Source: Rubrivivax sp. (GTDB lineage Bacteria; Pseudomonadota; Gammaproteobacteria; Burkholderiales; Burkholderiaceae_C). Taken from it: a DNA stretch of 64,000 nt. The stretch spans positions 24,586 to 88,585 of the forward strand of contig JAIXRN010000032.1 in the NCBI GenBank assembly GCA_027485165.1, read 5' to 3'. The notes under the pieces are model-generated. The model worked only from the letters and a program-made list of their open reading frames with translations. It did not search any database and was not told where the DNA came from. Below, piece by piece: positions 47,931-55,568 of the stretch (position 1 is the first letter of the stretch; each line of letters opens with the position of its first letter). Position numbers and translations under genes: made by a program.

Positions 47931-48695
47931 ATGACTACCAAACCGACTTATACAAAGCTCCCCGTCTCGAACTTTGACCTCTCGCTGCTTCCGTCCCAAG
48001 CCCGCAACCTTGGCTCAAAGGAGTTCAATGAGGCCGTGCTCTTCTACTTCTCAGCCAAGTACGCCAATGAAGGGAAGCATGTGCTGGTGGCTGTGAACGA
48101 CAAAGAGATAAGCGTGCTGGAGATAAAGCCAGGGGCGAGCCCTCTCGCGCTCATCATGCCGATCCTGCAAGCAGGACACATCGCAGATGCTGTTCCGCTA
48201 CTGGAAGCGCTAAACAAGAGAGACCCCGACAACGCCGAGGTGCTGTTCAATCTAGGCCGCGCTCACTGTGACCTCGGTCACTTTGACGACGCTCTTGCGC
48301 ACCTTAAGCACGCTGTGCGGCTCAATCCAGGCCACGCCCACGCCTGGATCGCCATCGGAGTAGCCTACAAACAAATGGGGAAGTACGACCTTGCACTTGA
48401 GCCGATGCGCAAGGCAGTCGAAGCCGACCCGAAAGACGGCTATGCCCTCCGCAACCTCGGTGCAGAACTCGTGTCTTGCGGCGAGCTACAGGAGGGCCTA
48501 AAGAACTTGAGAGAGGCCCGCAAGGTGCTCCCGCATGACCCCCTGACTCTTTACGGGCTGGCCGCCACGCTACAAGTGGTGGGCGGAAAAAAGAACCTCG
48601 AAGAGGCTGCCGGGCTATACAGCGTCGTGATGACGAAGGCGCCAGGCTCCGATGTGGCCAAGCATGCCAGACAGGCTCTGGCCAAGCTCGCGTAG
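47931..48695 (+). CDS. Tetratricopeptide-repeat protein
   Basis: A 254-residue protein from ATG 47931. After an N-terminal beta-like part of about 60 residues come five or six TPR units (AEVLFNLGRAHCDLGHFDDAL, AHAWIAIGVAYKQMGKYDLAL, GYALRNLGAELVSCGELQEGL). TPRs mediate protein contacts. No signal peptide is evident. It lies in the accessory region; its partner is unknown. Confidence 0.85.
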   Translation: MTTKPTYTKLPVSNFDLSLLPSQARNLGSKEFNEAVLFYFSAKYANEGKHVLVAVNDKEISVLEIKPGASPLALIMPILQAGHIADAVPLLEALNKRDPDNAEVLFNLGRAHCDLGHFDDALAHLKHAVRLNPGHAHAWIAIGVAYKQMGKYDLALEPMRKAVEADPKDGYALRNLGAELVSCGELQEGLKNLREARKVLPHDPLTLYGLAATLQVVGGKKNLEEAAGLYSVVMTKAPGSDVAKHARQALAKLA

Positions 48696-48820
48696 TGGAA
48701 GGCAAGCCGCCTCGAGCGGCTAGGGGTTGTAGTGCGCCTTGAGCAACCCGCTCAACACAATTGCACCGGGGCGGGTTGTTCAGGGCGGACGAGGTAGAAG
48801 GAGGGACACCTTTCTTTGCA

Positions 48821-48830
48821 CCCCCCCCCC
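48821..48830 (+). repeat. Homopolymer tract of ten C
   Basis: Ten consecutive cytosines lie 72 bases before a small candidate gene at 48902. Such tracts slip easily and may affect either sequencing accuracy or expression. Confidence 0.8.
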
Positions 48831-48901
48831 TTCGGAGTGCCCTCTGAGCAGGCTCCACAGGGTGATGGCCGGATTGGCTGCCATTTCGGAGCATTGCCTC
48901 C

Positions 48902-49114
48902 ATGACAACCGCCCTCGAATCCCGCCTCGACGCCCTCCAAGCCTGCCTGGTCGCCTTGGCTGCAACCCTCCCACCCGAATCCGCCTCCCTAGCAAGACGC
49001 CTCATCCTTGCATCCATTGCCGATAAAGGGGACCGCCGCATTAAGGAAGATGCGGACGCAGCGAGTACGGCAGTGTTTTCAGCAGTCCTTGGTGCCCTCC
49101 CGAAATGCGACTAG
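48902..49114 (+). CDS. Small hypothetical protein
   Basis: A 70-residue frame starting MTTALESRLDALQACLVALA, with amphipathic helical composition. No family recognised and no strong ribosome-binding site. Called mainly on composition. Confidence 0.45.
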   Translation: MTTALESRLDALQACLVALAATLPPESASLARRLILASIADKGDRRIKEDADAASTAVFSAVLGALPKCD

Positions 49115-49272
49115 CCAAGCCCGTTCCGGGAAGCCTGCCGTTTGGCAACGTGCCCTCGTGCGACTTCTATCTCGGGGCTTGCTTGCTACACAGCACTTCT
49201 ACTGGCAAAGTGACGAGGTGAGTAGCCTCCCTCTGCAACCAGGTAACGCGCGGATAGTCAACAGGCAACGCA

Positions 49273-49557
49273 ATGAACTCCAAGAACGGCAACGAGGTGG
49301 ACCTTGAGGAGCTCTCCCGCAGGCTCGACGTCCCGCTCGAGACGCTACGCACTTTCGCGTACATCAGCGACCCTGCCAATCGTCATCTCTTTAGCGCCGA
49401 AGCGGCGCGCAAAGCCTTTGCTGGCGTCCCGCTTCGAGATTTGCAGTTCGACGAACTCTCGACGTCCGATGCATCTGCGCTCCGGACTTTAGAAGGCGTG
49501 GACTCCCCGGACCCGCAACACCCGTGGCCCTCGCCGGCCATCAAGCGGCCCGGGTAA
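49273..49557 (+). CDS. Hypothetical protein of the accessory region
   Basis: A 94-residue frame beginning MNSKNGNEVDLEELSRRLDV. The first 50 residues resemble a helix-turn-helix-like arrangement (LEELSRRLDVPLETLRTFAYI), but no DNA-binding family could be named. It sits between the TPR gene and hipBA. Confidence 0.5.
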   Translation: MNSKNGNEVDLEELSRRLDVPLETLRTFAYISDPANRHLFSAEAARKAFAGVPLRDLQFDELSTSDASALRTLEGVDSPDPQHPWPSPAIKRPG

Positions 49558-49969
49558 GGACAAACAAGCCGGTCTGGGATGAGAATACGCAGGGGGCGTT
49601 GCAGTCTCAGCTACACCGTAGCACGTCAACGTCGCGCGAGCCTGCAGCGGTCGCGACGCACAACGGGAAGAAGGGCCGGGCACGGGTTCAAGTCCCACTG
49701 CGACGCTCCCTTCTTTCCATTTGCAGGCATCGGCGACTCCCGGCTACAACAAGGTCGGGATTCAGCCTGCCCGAAGGCCTGGAGGTCTCGGGGCGAGGAA
49801 GTTCTCGTCCACTCGACGAGTGACATCACCCGGAGCGGGAAGCAGCCTTCATCGGCTCGGCATACGCCTGCGGCTTGGTCAACCGTTTGCACTATGGCAG
49901 AGACTGGACTTTGCGAAGTCCCCAAGACCAGTACGCCACCTGGGTCGCCAGCCAGCCGGGCGCCTATCG
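49558..49969. other. Gap upstream of the 3' end of hipA, with direct repeat A
   Basis: Four hundred bases with no convincing complete gene. It ends in repeat copy A (49847-49955). A degenerate reading frame of about 50 residues ends at a TAA near 49973. Confidence 0.5.
49847..49955 (+). repeat. Imperfect direct repeat A flanking hipBA
   Basis: About 108 bases beginning CTTCATCGGCTCGGCATACG. It is roughly 75% identical, with small gaps, to repeat B at 51832-51938 in the same orientation. The first 35 bases are nearly identical. Confidence 0.7.
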
Positions 49970-51247
49970 CTAAACCTGGATGACAGCACTCATACGCTTG
50001 ATCTCTGGTTCCGACAGTCCGTGCTGCCGCGCCACGTCTTGCCAGGTTCTCACTGAGGCACGGACTTCGTCGAGCAAGTGTTTGGCCTGCAGAGTTTTGA
50101 GCCGGTAAAACTCGGCTGTTGCCAGCGCACGGTCCAATTCCGGTGCGGCAGATTTGCCGTCCAGCGTCAACGAGTGCTCGTATTTGGCGGGGTTGGGGTT
50201 GACGTCAAAGGCAGGGCTCAGGCGCCAGCCGGTCTTGTCACGCAAGAAGCCGTGATTGCGCAGGTGGTCGTCACGGTTGCCCACCAGGACGTTGAACAGC
50301 AGACGACGAAAGAGCTGGTGAAGGTCTTGTTCGACATAGTCGCGCGAGCCGAAGTCTTCGATGGCCTGGGCCAGGTCGAGGTAGCTCCCACCCCCTTGGC
50401 CGTCCTGGCGCTCCAGCAGCGTCATGGCTGAGGCATACATCCGCCGCGCCAACACGTTGTCTTGCAGGTGGCGGTCAAAACGCTCAGTGCAGTAAGTGCG
50501 GTAACCAGTTCCCAGGCTGGCTAGGCGGGCTGCCGGCACGACGATGCCACATCGGGCAGCCAGCTCGCGGGTGACATATTCCCAGGCACCAACGTCGTAG
50601 CGGTCGTCCTTTGCCGGAAATTTCGCAATCCACAGCCGACCGTCCGCTTCCTGGAAGTTGGCTTTTGGGCGGGCGCCTCCAAGCGATGTTCCGGGGGCCA
50701 CCAGCATGGTCAGCCATTTGGCGTATTCGGGCAGCTTCTCGGCGCCGGGCTCTTCGATGAGGCGCGCCACATGGGCAAGTTCAGGCAGGCTAGTCACCGG
50801 CGGGGCGGCCAGCTCATCGTTGGCCACGAATGGGCTGCCCTCCTTGAGGCGGAAGCGCAAAGCGCCCATGCGAACCGTGTCATTGACGCCCAGCAGAAAG
50901 TCTGTCTCCTGCAGCGTGCGCACTTCGCGCTGCTGCTCCTCGGCCTGGTGCAGCTCGCGGCGCTCCATGAGCACGCGGCCCCAGCGGTCCGGGGCGGAGT
51001 CCATGAAGATGCCAAAGGCCGGGAAATCGACCTGCGGATTCTGCTCGCCAGCGTAGAGGTCCAGCCGCGGGTCGAGCGCGAACTTCAGGTCCTGCTGTAA
51101 CCAGTTGGGCTCGTAGGCAAAGGAGGCGGGTACCGCGGTCTTGACCAGGTTCTGGTACAGAGTGCCCACGCGTTGAGCTGGAGCCAGCTCAGGGGCGTCG
51201 AGCCACACCTCCCAGGCTTGGCGGTTGTTCTTGGACATGGCGCTCAC
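49970..51247 (-). CDS. hipA: HipA-family serine/threonine kinase toxin
   Basis: A 425-residue protein from GTG 51247, overlapping the hipB stop by four bases. HipA-N-like couple domain, then SLGGARPKANF (the glycine-rich ATP loop), the catalytic NRDDHLRNHGF and the metal-binding SPAFDVNPNP are all visible. HipA kinases phosphorylate targets such as glutamyl-tRNA synthetase and trigger dormancy. All catalytic motifs look intact. A start at 51238 is an alternative. Confidence 0.9.
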   Translation of the reverse strand: MSAMSKNNRQAWEVWLDAPELAPAQRVGTLYQNLVKTAVPASFAYEPNWLQQDLKFALDPRLDLYAGEQNPQVDFPAFGIFMDSAPDRWGRVLMERRELHQAEEQQREVRTLQETDFLLGVNDTVRMGALRFRLKEGSPFVANDELAAPPVTSLPELAHVARLIEEPGAEKLPEYAKWLTMLVAPGTSLGGARPKANFQEADGRLWIAKFPAKDDRYDVGAWEYVTRELAARCGIVVPAARLASLGTGYRTYCTERFDRHLQDNVLARRMYASAMTLLERQDGQGGGSYLDLAQAIEDFGSRDYVEQDLHQLFRRLLFNVLVGNRDDHLRNHGFLRDKTGWRLSPAFDVNPNPAKYEHSLTLDGKSAAPELDRALATAEFYRLKTLQAKHLLDEVRASVRTWQDVARQHGLSEPEIKRMSAVIQV

Positions 51248-51564
51248 ACCTCGTCAGCGCTGCCGCGCTGTTTGGCGCCCAGCAGCTCGATGTCTTGCAG
51301 CTTGCGGCCCAGCTCGTCATCGGCAGCGATCTTGTCGATGTCACGGTCCAGTCCCAGCACGCGCAGCGCCTTGAGGAAGGTGCCCATGGCTATGGTGGCA
51401 TCACCTTTTTCCATGCGACGCAGGGTTTCGCGCGAGACCCCCAGCCGTTCCGCGAAGAGCTCGGTGCCCAGCCGCCGGCGTTCGCGCGCCAGGCGCAGCC
51501 GATGGCCCAGCGCCGTCAGTTGGCGCTGCAGGGCCGGGAAGGTGGGAAGAGTGGATTTCGCCAT
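51244..51564 (-). CDS. hipB: HipB-like antitoxin (XRE helix-turn-helix)
   Basis: A 106-residue protein from ATG 51564 (MAKSTLPTFPALQRQLTALG). The XRE helix-turn-helix is LRLARERRRLGTELFAERLGVSRETLRRME. It neutralises HipA and represses the pair. Its stop overlaps the hipA start, so translation is coupled. It lacks a Shine-Dalgarno site, in line with an almost leaderless transcript. Confidence 0.9.
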   Translation of the reverse strand: MAKSTLPTFPALQRQLTALGHRLRLARERRRLGTELFAERLGVSRETLRRMEKGDATIAMGTFLKALRVLGLDRDIDKIAADDELGRKLQDIELLGAKQRGSADEV

Positions 51565-51571
51565 GACACAT

Positions 51572-51600
51572 ATGTTAGCCAAAATCAGGGGAATTGTCAA
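51572..51600 (-). promoter_or_regulatory. Promoter of hipBA
   Basis: On the minus strand, TTGACA (51595-51600) and TAACAT (51572-51577) are separated by exactly 17 bases. A start site 6-7 bases past the -10 would lie at or next to the hipB ATG, giving a leaderless message. Confidence 0.75.
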
Positions 51601-51831
51601 TTTTATATGGCATCTTGCTTGCCTTATAGATTGGACAAAAAGTTCACATCTGACCAACATATAGGGCACTGGTTCTGGGCGACGCCGCATGCTCGGGCCT
51701 GCAGGCTCGGCGTCGCCTTGTCGCAGACGGCACGCCCTGTCGGCCGAAGGCCAGCTCCAGCTCCGCTTGAGCCCGAACTTCTTCAGCTCTACCAGTCCCG
51801 CTCCATCATCTTCGTGGCTGGTGAAGTTGTG

Positions 51832-51938
51832 CTTCATCAGCTCGGCATACGCCTGTGGCTCGGGTCAACCGCAAGCGATTCAGCAGGGTCCGGGCTTTGC
51901 GAAATGCCCAAGATCAGTGCTACGCCTGGGCAGCCAGC
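51832..51938 (+). repeat. Imperfect direct repeat B flanking hipBA
   Basis: Second copy of the repeat seen at 49847-49955, same orientation, on the other side of the hipBA pair. It begins CTTCATCAGCTCGGCATACG. Confidence 0.7.
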
Positions 51939-51951
51939 GACCGTCAAAACT

Positions 51952-52231
51952 TGTCAGCGAAATTCTGAGGACGCTGAAGAATGTTCAAGGCGCGGCTCAA
52001 TCGATTCGCCAGATTGCCGATGATATTGTGCTGCGCAACGATCTTGAGTTCGAGGACAATGAGTTTTCTGACTTCCGCTATGCGCTGCGAAAAGCCCCCC
52101 AACGTTTGCGCAGCGAAGGGAGCTTTATTGTGTCAGAACTTGAGCTTCCGAAAGGGTTTATCGGCCAAGAGCAGCGTTGGCGCTTGAACCCACAGCGCTT
52201 CCGGCTTGAACCGTTGGCGAAGCCTCTCTGA
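51952..52231 (+). pseudogene. C-terminal remnant of an unidentified gene
   Basis: An open frame ending at TGA 52229-52231 reads like protein over its last 85 residues (SIRQIADDIVLRNDLEFED, GFIGQEQRWRLNPQRF) but has no start or ribosome-binding site, and its upstream part runs into repeat B. It is probably the 3' end of a broken bacterial gene; I do not recognise it. Confidence 0.4.
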
Positions 52232-52554
52232 CAATCGGCGTCGTCCAGTTCTCTCAAGCATCAGTGATTGCGCGATAAGTCCTTCTGGCGAAAATCTCAG
52301 GGCATGCCAGTGTCAGTTCTATAGATAAGCCCGACCCATGATAGAGATCATCTTGCGGCAAGGGAGAAGACAGACTTCTGTTAAACAAATGCCATTATCC
52401 TTGACCTACGGTAGCCTGCTGGGAACTATTCGCGACCCTTGAGTGTGCTCCTGCATGAAGCTAAGGGCCGCACATAGAGTAAATTGCTCTAGTTCACAAC
52501 TGGGGCCCGCAGCGCGGGCCCCTATTCTTCTGTAAAGCTTAGCGGCTTAATGTA
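52232..52554. other. Gap containing the bacterial-viral junction
   Basis: No gene seen. A strong GC-rich terminator hairpin (52502-52522) is the last bacterial-looking element; the next hairpin at 52555 belongs to the first viral gene. The change of DNA type occurs somewhere between these. Confidence 0.6.
52502..52522 (+). terminator. Bacterial-type hairpin terminator
   Basis: GGGGCCCGC-AGC-GCGGGCCCC is a 9-bp perfect stem with three-base loop followed by TATTCTTCT. It is the last recognisable bacterial feature of the contig. Confidence 0.65.
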
Positions 52555-52575
52555 ATAGACCACCCATTGGTCTAT
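52555..52575. terminator. Hairpin just after the stop of the first viral gene
   Basis: ATAGACCA-CCCAT-TGGTCTAT is an 8-bp perfect stem 12 bases beyond the stop of the minus-strand gene (52588). Mimivirus-like transcripts end at such hairpins; the same role is inferred here. Confidence 0.55.
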
Positions 52576-52587
52576 GCGGATACCCGG

Positions 52588-53856
52588 TTACGGATTCCTC
52601 TTGGCGGTGACACTGTGACTTGCGCCTGCTCTTTGGGCAGGACTGTAGAGGGTGAATCCCCCTCCCACGTTACTGTCACCCCACTGCCTGAGACGAATGT
52701 TCATCTCGTGGATGAATGGCTCCGCTCTCTGCAAACAAGCCGCAGGGAGAACTTGCGCAACCTCTCTCAAGCGAACCTCATAGTGGTAGATATTTGTAAA
52801 GATGCCGGAAATGTTCGGGAGCCTAGATACGTCGAACGCTCTGTTGCTTTCAGGACAGTCATGCTTGTCAAAGCTTACCCGCCCATCCTCTGCGATAGTC
52901 ATGACCCAAGAAGTGACTCCAGGAGCAGGGAATGTAGACCCGGTTGTGCTGGTGATAGTCCATGTTCCCGCCATCAGATCTGAGAACATCTTCTTGCTGA
53001 TTTTCTCTTCCATTACTGCGTACACCGGGGTGAAATTCCTCACGCCAGAATTAGATGTACTCTGCAGGGCGAGGACTGCGGACAAAACAGTCGGATCGGT
53101 ATAAATGTTGAGGAATCGGCGAGTGAAGTCGATTGGAGCGAGCCCTGCCGCGACGGATCTGGTGGCTTGCGATACTTGAAACCCGTTACTGATGTTCGCA
53201 TCGTCGTCAATTGCGTACAAGAAGGTTCCGATGTTAACCGTCTGTTCATTGTTAACCTGGGCAAGAGTGGACAACGAAATCAGGTCCTCCTGAGGCAGGC
53301 GAACTCTCGCCCCGAGTCGCGAGGAACCTAGATGAACTTCAACCCACTGGACATTAGCCGCTTTGCGAACCCGTCCCGCCGAGTCAGAAATCTGCCGGGA
53401 GGAAGTGATTTCATTCCCCGAGCTATCGAACTGACGAACTTCGAGGCCGGCAAGGGTCGGTCCCTGCAGTCGAATCTGCGCTTGAGGCGCCACCGGTGAG
53501 GGCGCTGGGGTTGGTGCAGGTGCAGGTGCAGGTGCAGGTGCAGGCGCAGGTGTAGGAACGGGGGCAGGTGCAGGAACGGGGGCAGGAACCGGTGTAGGAG
53601 CAGGAGCAGGAGCAGGAGCAGAAGTAGACGGAGGAGGAGGAGTATTTCTAAGGACCGGGGAACTTGCAAGGACAGAAGTAAGACCTGCCATACCCCCACC
53701 CGTGTTTGCTGCAGGTCCGTCTGCTGTTGTAATTGTGCTTTTCAAGGTATTCAGAGTATTCAGAGTACCTTGAGAGCTCTGTTCTAGTCTTTGTGAAGCA
53801 CTCTGGAATGTGTTTTGTACCTGAGAAAAAACAGCTCCAAGACCACCTGGTGACAT
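52588..53856 (-). CDS. Viral protein with a Pro-Ala linker (possible surface protein)
   Basis: A 422-residue protein. Residues 1-70 are Ser/Thr/Gln-rich; about residues 75-122 form a low-complexity linker of PAPAP and PTPAP units; the remainder is a beta-rich domain with AEDGRVSFDKHDCPESNRAFD near the end. No homologue was recognised. It is the leftmost of three same-strand genes with similar Ser/Thr/Val-rich composition. Base use is unlike the bacterial genes and a viral hairpin follows the stop. Confidence 0.75.
   Translation of the reverse strand: MSPGGLGAVFSQVQNTFQSASQRLEQSSQGTLNTLNTLKSTITTADGPAANTGGGMAGLTSVLASSPVLRNTPPPPSTSAPAPAPAPTPVPAPVPAPAPVPTPAPAPAPAPAPAPTPAPSPVAPQAQIRLQGPTLAGLEVRQFDSSGNEITSSRQISDSAGRVRKAANVQWVEVHLGSSRLGARVRLPQEDLISLSTLAQVNNEQTVNIGTFLYAIDDDANISNGFQVSQATRSVAAGLAPIDFTRRFLNIYTDPTVLSAVLALQSTSNSGVRNFTPVYAVMEEKISKKMFSDLMAGTWTITSTTGSTFPAPGVTSWVMTIAEDGRVSFDKHDCPESNRAFDVSRLPNISGIFTNIYHYEVRLREVAQVLPAACLQRAEPFIHEMNIRLRQWGDSNVGGGFTLYSPAQRAGASHSVTAKRNP
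53515..53640. repeat. GGTGCA/GGAGCA-type minisatellite encoding the Pro-Ala linker
   Basis: Repeated hexamers (GGTGCA, GGAGCA, GGCGCA) on the plus strand translate on the minus strand as Ala-Pro repeats. Copy number is expected to vary. Confidence 0.8.
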
Positions 53857-53999
53857 TCTTTTATGGTACCACAGATTAAAACATAAATTACCGTGTGTTT
53901 TTATTGAGCGAAATTACACACATTGTCTATGACTATGACCTTTTGTTTTTATTAATTTTGGAATATGCTTTGGTAATATTTTGTTTATATTATTTTCTA
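53857..53999. other. AT-rich spacer between two viral genes
   Basis: Strongly A/T-rich spacer of 143 bases containing the presumed promoter of the gene ending at 52588; no gene seen. Confidence 0.5.
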
Positions 54000-55511
54000 T
54001 CAATATTCAATATTTGGCACTGAAACCTCCGGAGATCCAGGATCTGCAAATATCCGCATGCCCGCAAGACTAAAAAAGGAATTTCCAGTTTGCGCAATTT
54101 TGCTTACTACCATCCGAACAGCTGAGGCAGCCTGTGGACTCGATACCGTGTAACGAATCTCTTGGGTAGTGCTACGGAGCAGGACGTCTCCTGTCACCTG
54201 GTGTAGTATCTTCCACGTAGCCGAACTCTGGGTTTTCACAAGGACTATAAAGTCTACAGGAGCGGTATTCGTATTGTTGACACGGAGACCCAGCTGGATG
54301 ATACGAACCTGGACCGGCATATCAATTTGGATCCAGCCTCCCTGGTAAACAGTCCCGTTATGTAACGTCGTCGTGCTGGCATTGGAGGCCTGGCCGTTCA
54401 GCGGATTGATCTCGGGACAGCAAAACTCCGTGATGCTATCGGTATCAAATGCCTGGTAAGCGGGGTTATTTGCGACCATGGACGATGCCTTGAACTTGTA
54501 CGTACCATTGCCGTATAGGTTTCCCGATACATCCAGGGTGTTACTTGGCGTTATGTAAATGGCCAGGTCAGGATCCGAGTACTGAGGTTGCACATATACA
54601 GAAGGATATCGGATCGATGGGAGCGGAGCAGCGGACGATACGATCGTGGTGCTTGCGATGCTTGCGATATTCTCCACGCTGGCCAAGGCGCCACTTGCCG
54701 TCATAATCAATGCGGGTAGGTTCGCTTCGGTGCTGATCGCGAGATACACCGGGACGTTCTTCAACGTGACCGTTTGCGTCCTACCGTACAACGCATAGCT
54801 GACCGAAACTTGCAAGCGACAAACAACATACATGTCCTGGAGCTCCGATGCATTTACCCGGCCTGTATCTTGCGGCACGGTAGTCGATACTTGCAGGATC
54901 TGTGACAATACCGTGTTGTTCTGGAGCGTGGACTGGATACTCGACGCGACGCTGGCCTGGATTCCATTTATTATAAGACCCGTGCTAGAGAAGACGTCGG
55001 TCGCGGTGGGCAAGACACTTCCCGTCTGCATGCGCAGGATCCCGGCCAACACCGTGGTAACGTGAGAGCCTAGACCGTAAACTTGCGATGACGTCAAGGA
55101 CGCAAGGTTTACGGCCGCGGTCATATCTGAACCGGATCCCATTGCATAGTTCAGGACGAGCCTTGACGTTATCCCGCTTGGGAGGACACATGTGCAGTTA
55201 TTACCGGCAGCTTGAATTATGTTTGCGTACGACACCGTTTGCGTACCAGTCGGGATTATGGCCGTAATGACCTGGTTCTCGCGCGTTACCTGGCAATTAA
55301 TACCAGACGGAAAAAGGCCGGCATGACTGATGTCTATCCTAAAGTACGCGTTGCCAGATGTATTGACACCCACGGCTACGCCAGACGGATTCAGGGCATT
55401 GACGGATACGATGGAAGTCGTAACATTGACACCGGAGCTGACATTCACGGCCGGTACTTGCACCATATTGTTGTTATCTCTGTATTCTCTGGAGCTGAAA
55501 AAATTGAGCAT
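54000..55511 (-). CDS. Viral discoidin (F5/8 type C)-like protein
   Basis: A 503-residue protein (ATG at 55511, or 55466). The N-terminal 340 residues are beta- and Ser/Thr/Val-rich. Residues of about 345-495 resemble a discoidin fold: FKASSMVANNPAYQAFD, GGWIQIDMPVQVRIIQLGL, TWKILHQVTG, and ASAVRMVVSKIAQTG. Such domains bind carbohydrate and occur on giant-virus surface proteins. It resembles the next gene in overall layout and may be a paralogue. No signal peptide is seen. Confidence 0.7.
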   Translation of the reverse strand: MLNFFSSREYRDNNNMVQVPAVNVSSGVNVTTSIVSVNALNPSGVAVGVNTSGNAYFRIDISHAGLFPSGINCQVTRENQVITAIIPTGTQTVSYANIIQAAGNNCTCVLPSGITSRLVLNYAMGSGSDMTAAVNLASLTSSQVYGLGSHVTTVLAGILRMQTGSVLPTATDVFSSTGLIINGIQASVASSIQSTLQNNTVLSQILQVSTTVPQDTGRVNASELQDMYVVCRLQVSVSYALYGRTQTVTLKNVPVYLAISTEANLPALIMTASGALASVENIASIASTTIVSSAAPLPSIRYPSVYVQPQYSDPDLAIYITPSNTLDVSGNLYGNGTYKFKASSMVANNPAYQAFDTDSITEFCCPEINPLNGQASNASTTTLHNGTVYQGGWIQIDMPVQVRIIQLGLRVNNTNTAPVDFIVLVKTQSSATWKILHQVTGDVLLRSTTQEIRYTVSSPQAASAVRMVVSKIAQTGNSFFSLAGMRIFADPGSPEVSVPNIEY

Positions 55512-55568
55512 ATATAAACCTATTTTTGATTATTATTTTTGATTATTTTTATTATTTTTATGATGATG

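Noticed and set aside
47594..47941. Minus-strand 115-residue frame
   Set aside because: Arg/Ala/Pro-rich, overlaps the TPR gene start and has no ribosome-binding site. Possibly a shadow frame.
49630..49705. tRNA-like segment with a GGTTCAAGTCCC T-loop and a 7-bp end pairing over 76 bases
   Set aside because: The anticodon arm has no T33 and no 5-bp stem, and the T-stem has two mismatches. It may be a tRNA relic but is not a usable tRNA gene.
53515..53640. CRISPR array
   Set aside because: The repeats are hexamers in a coding linker without spacers; no cas genes anywhere in the window.
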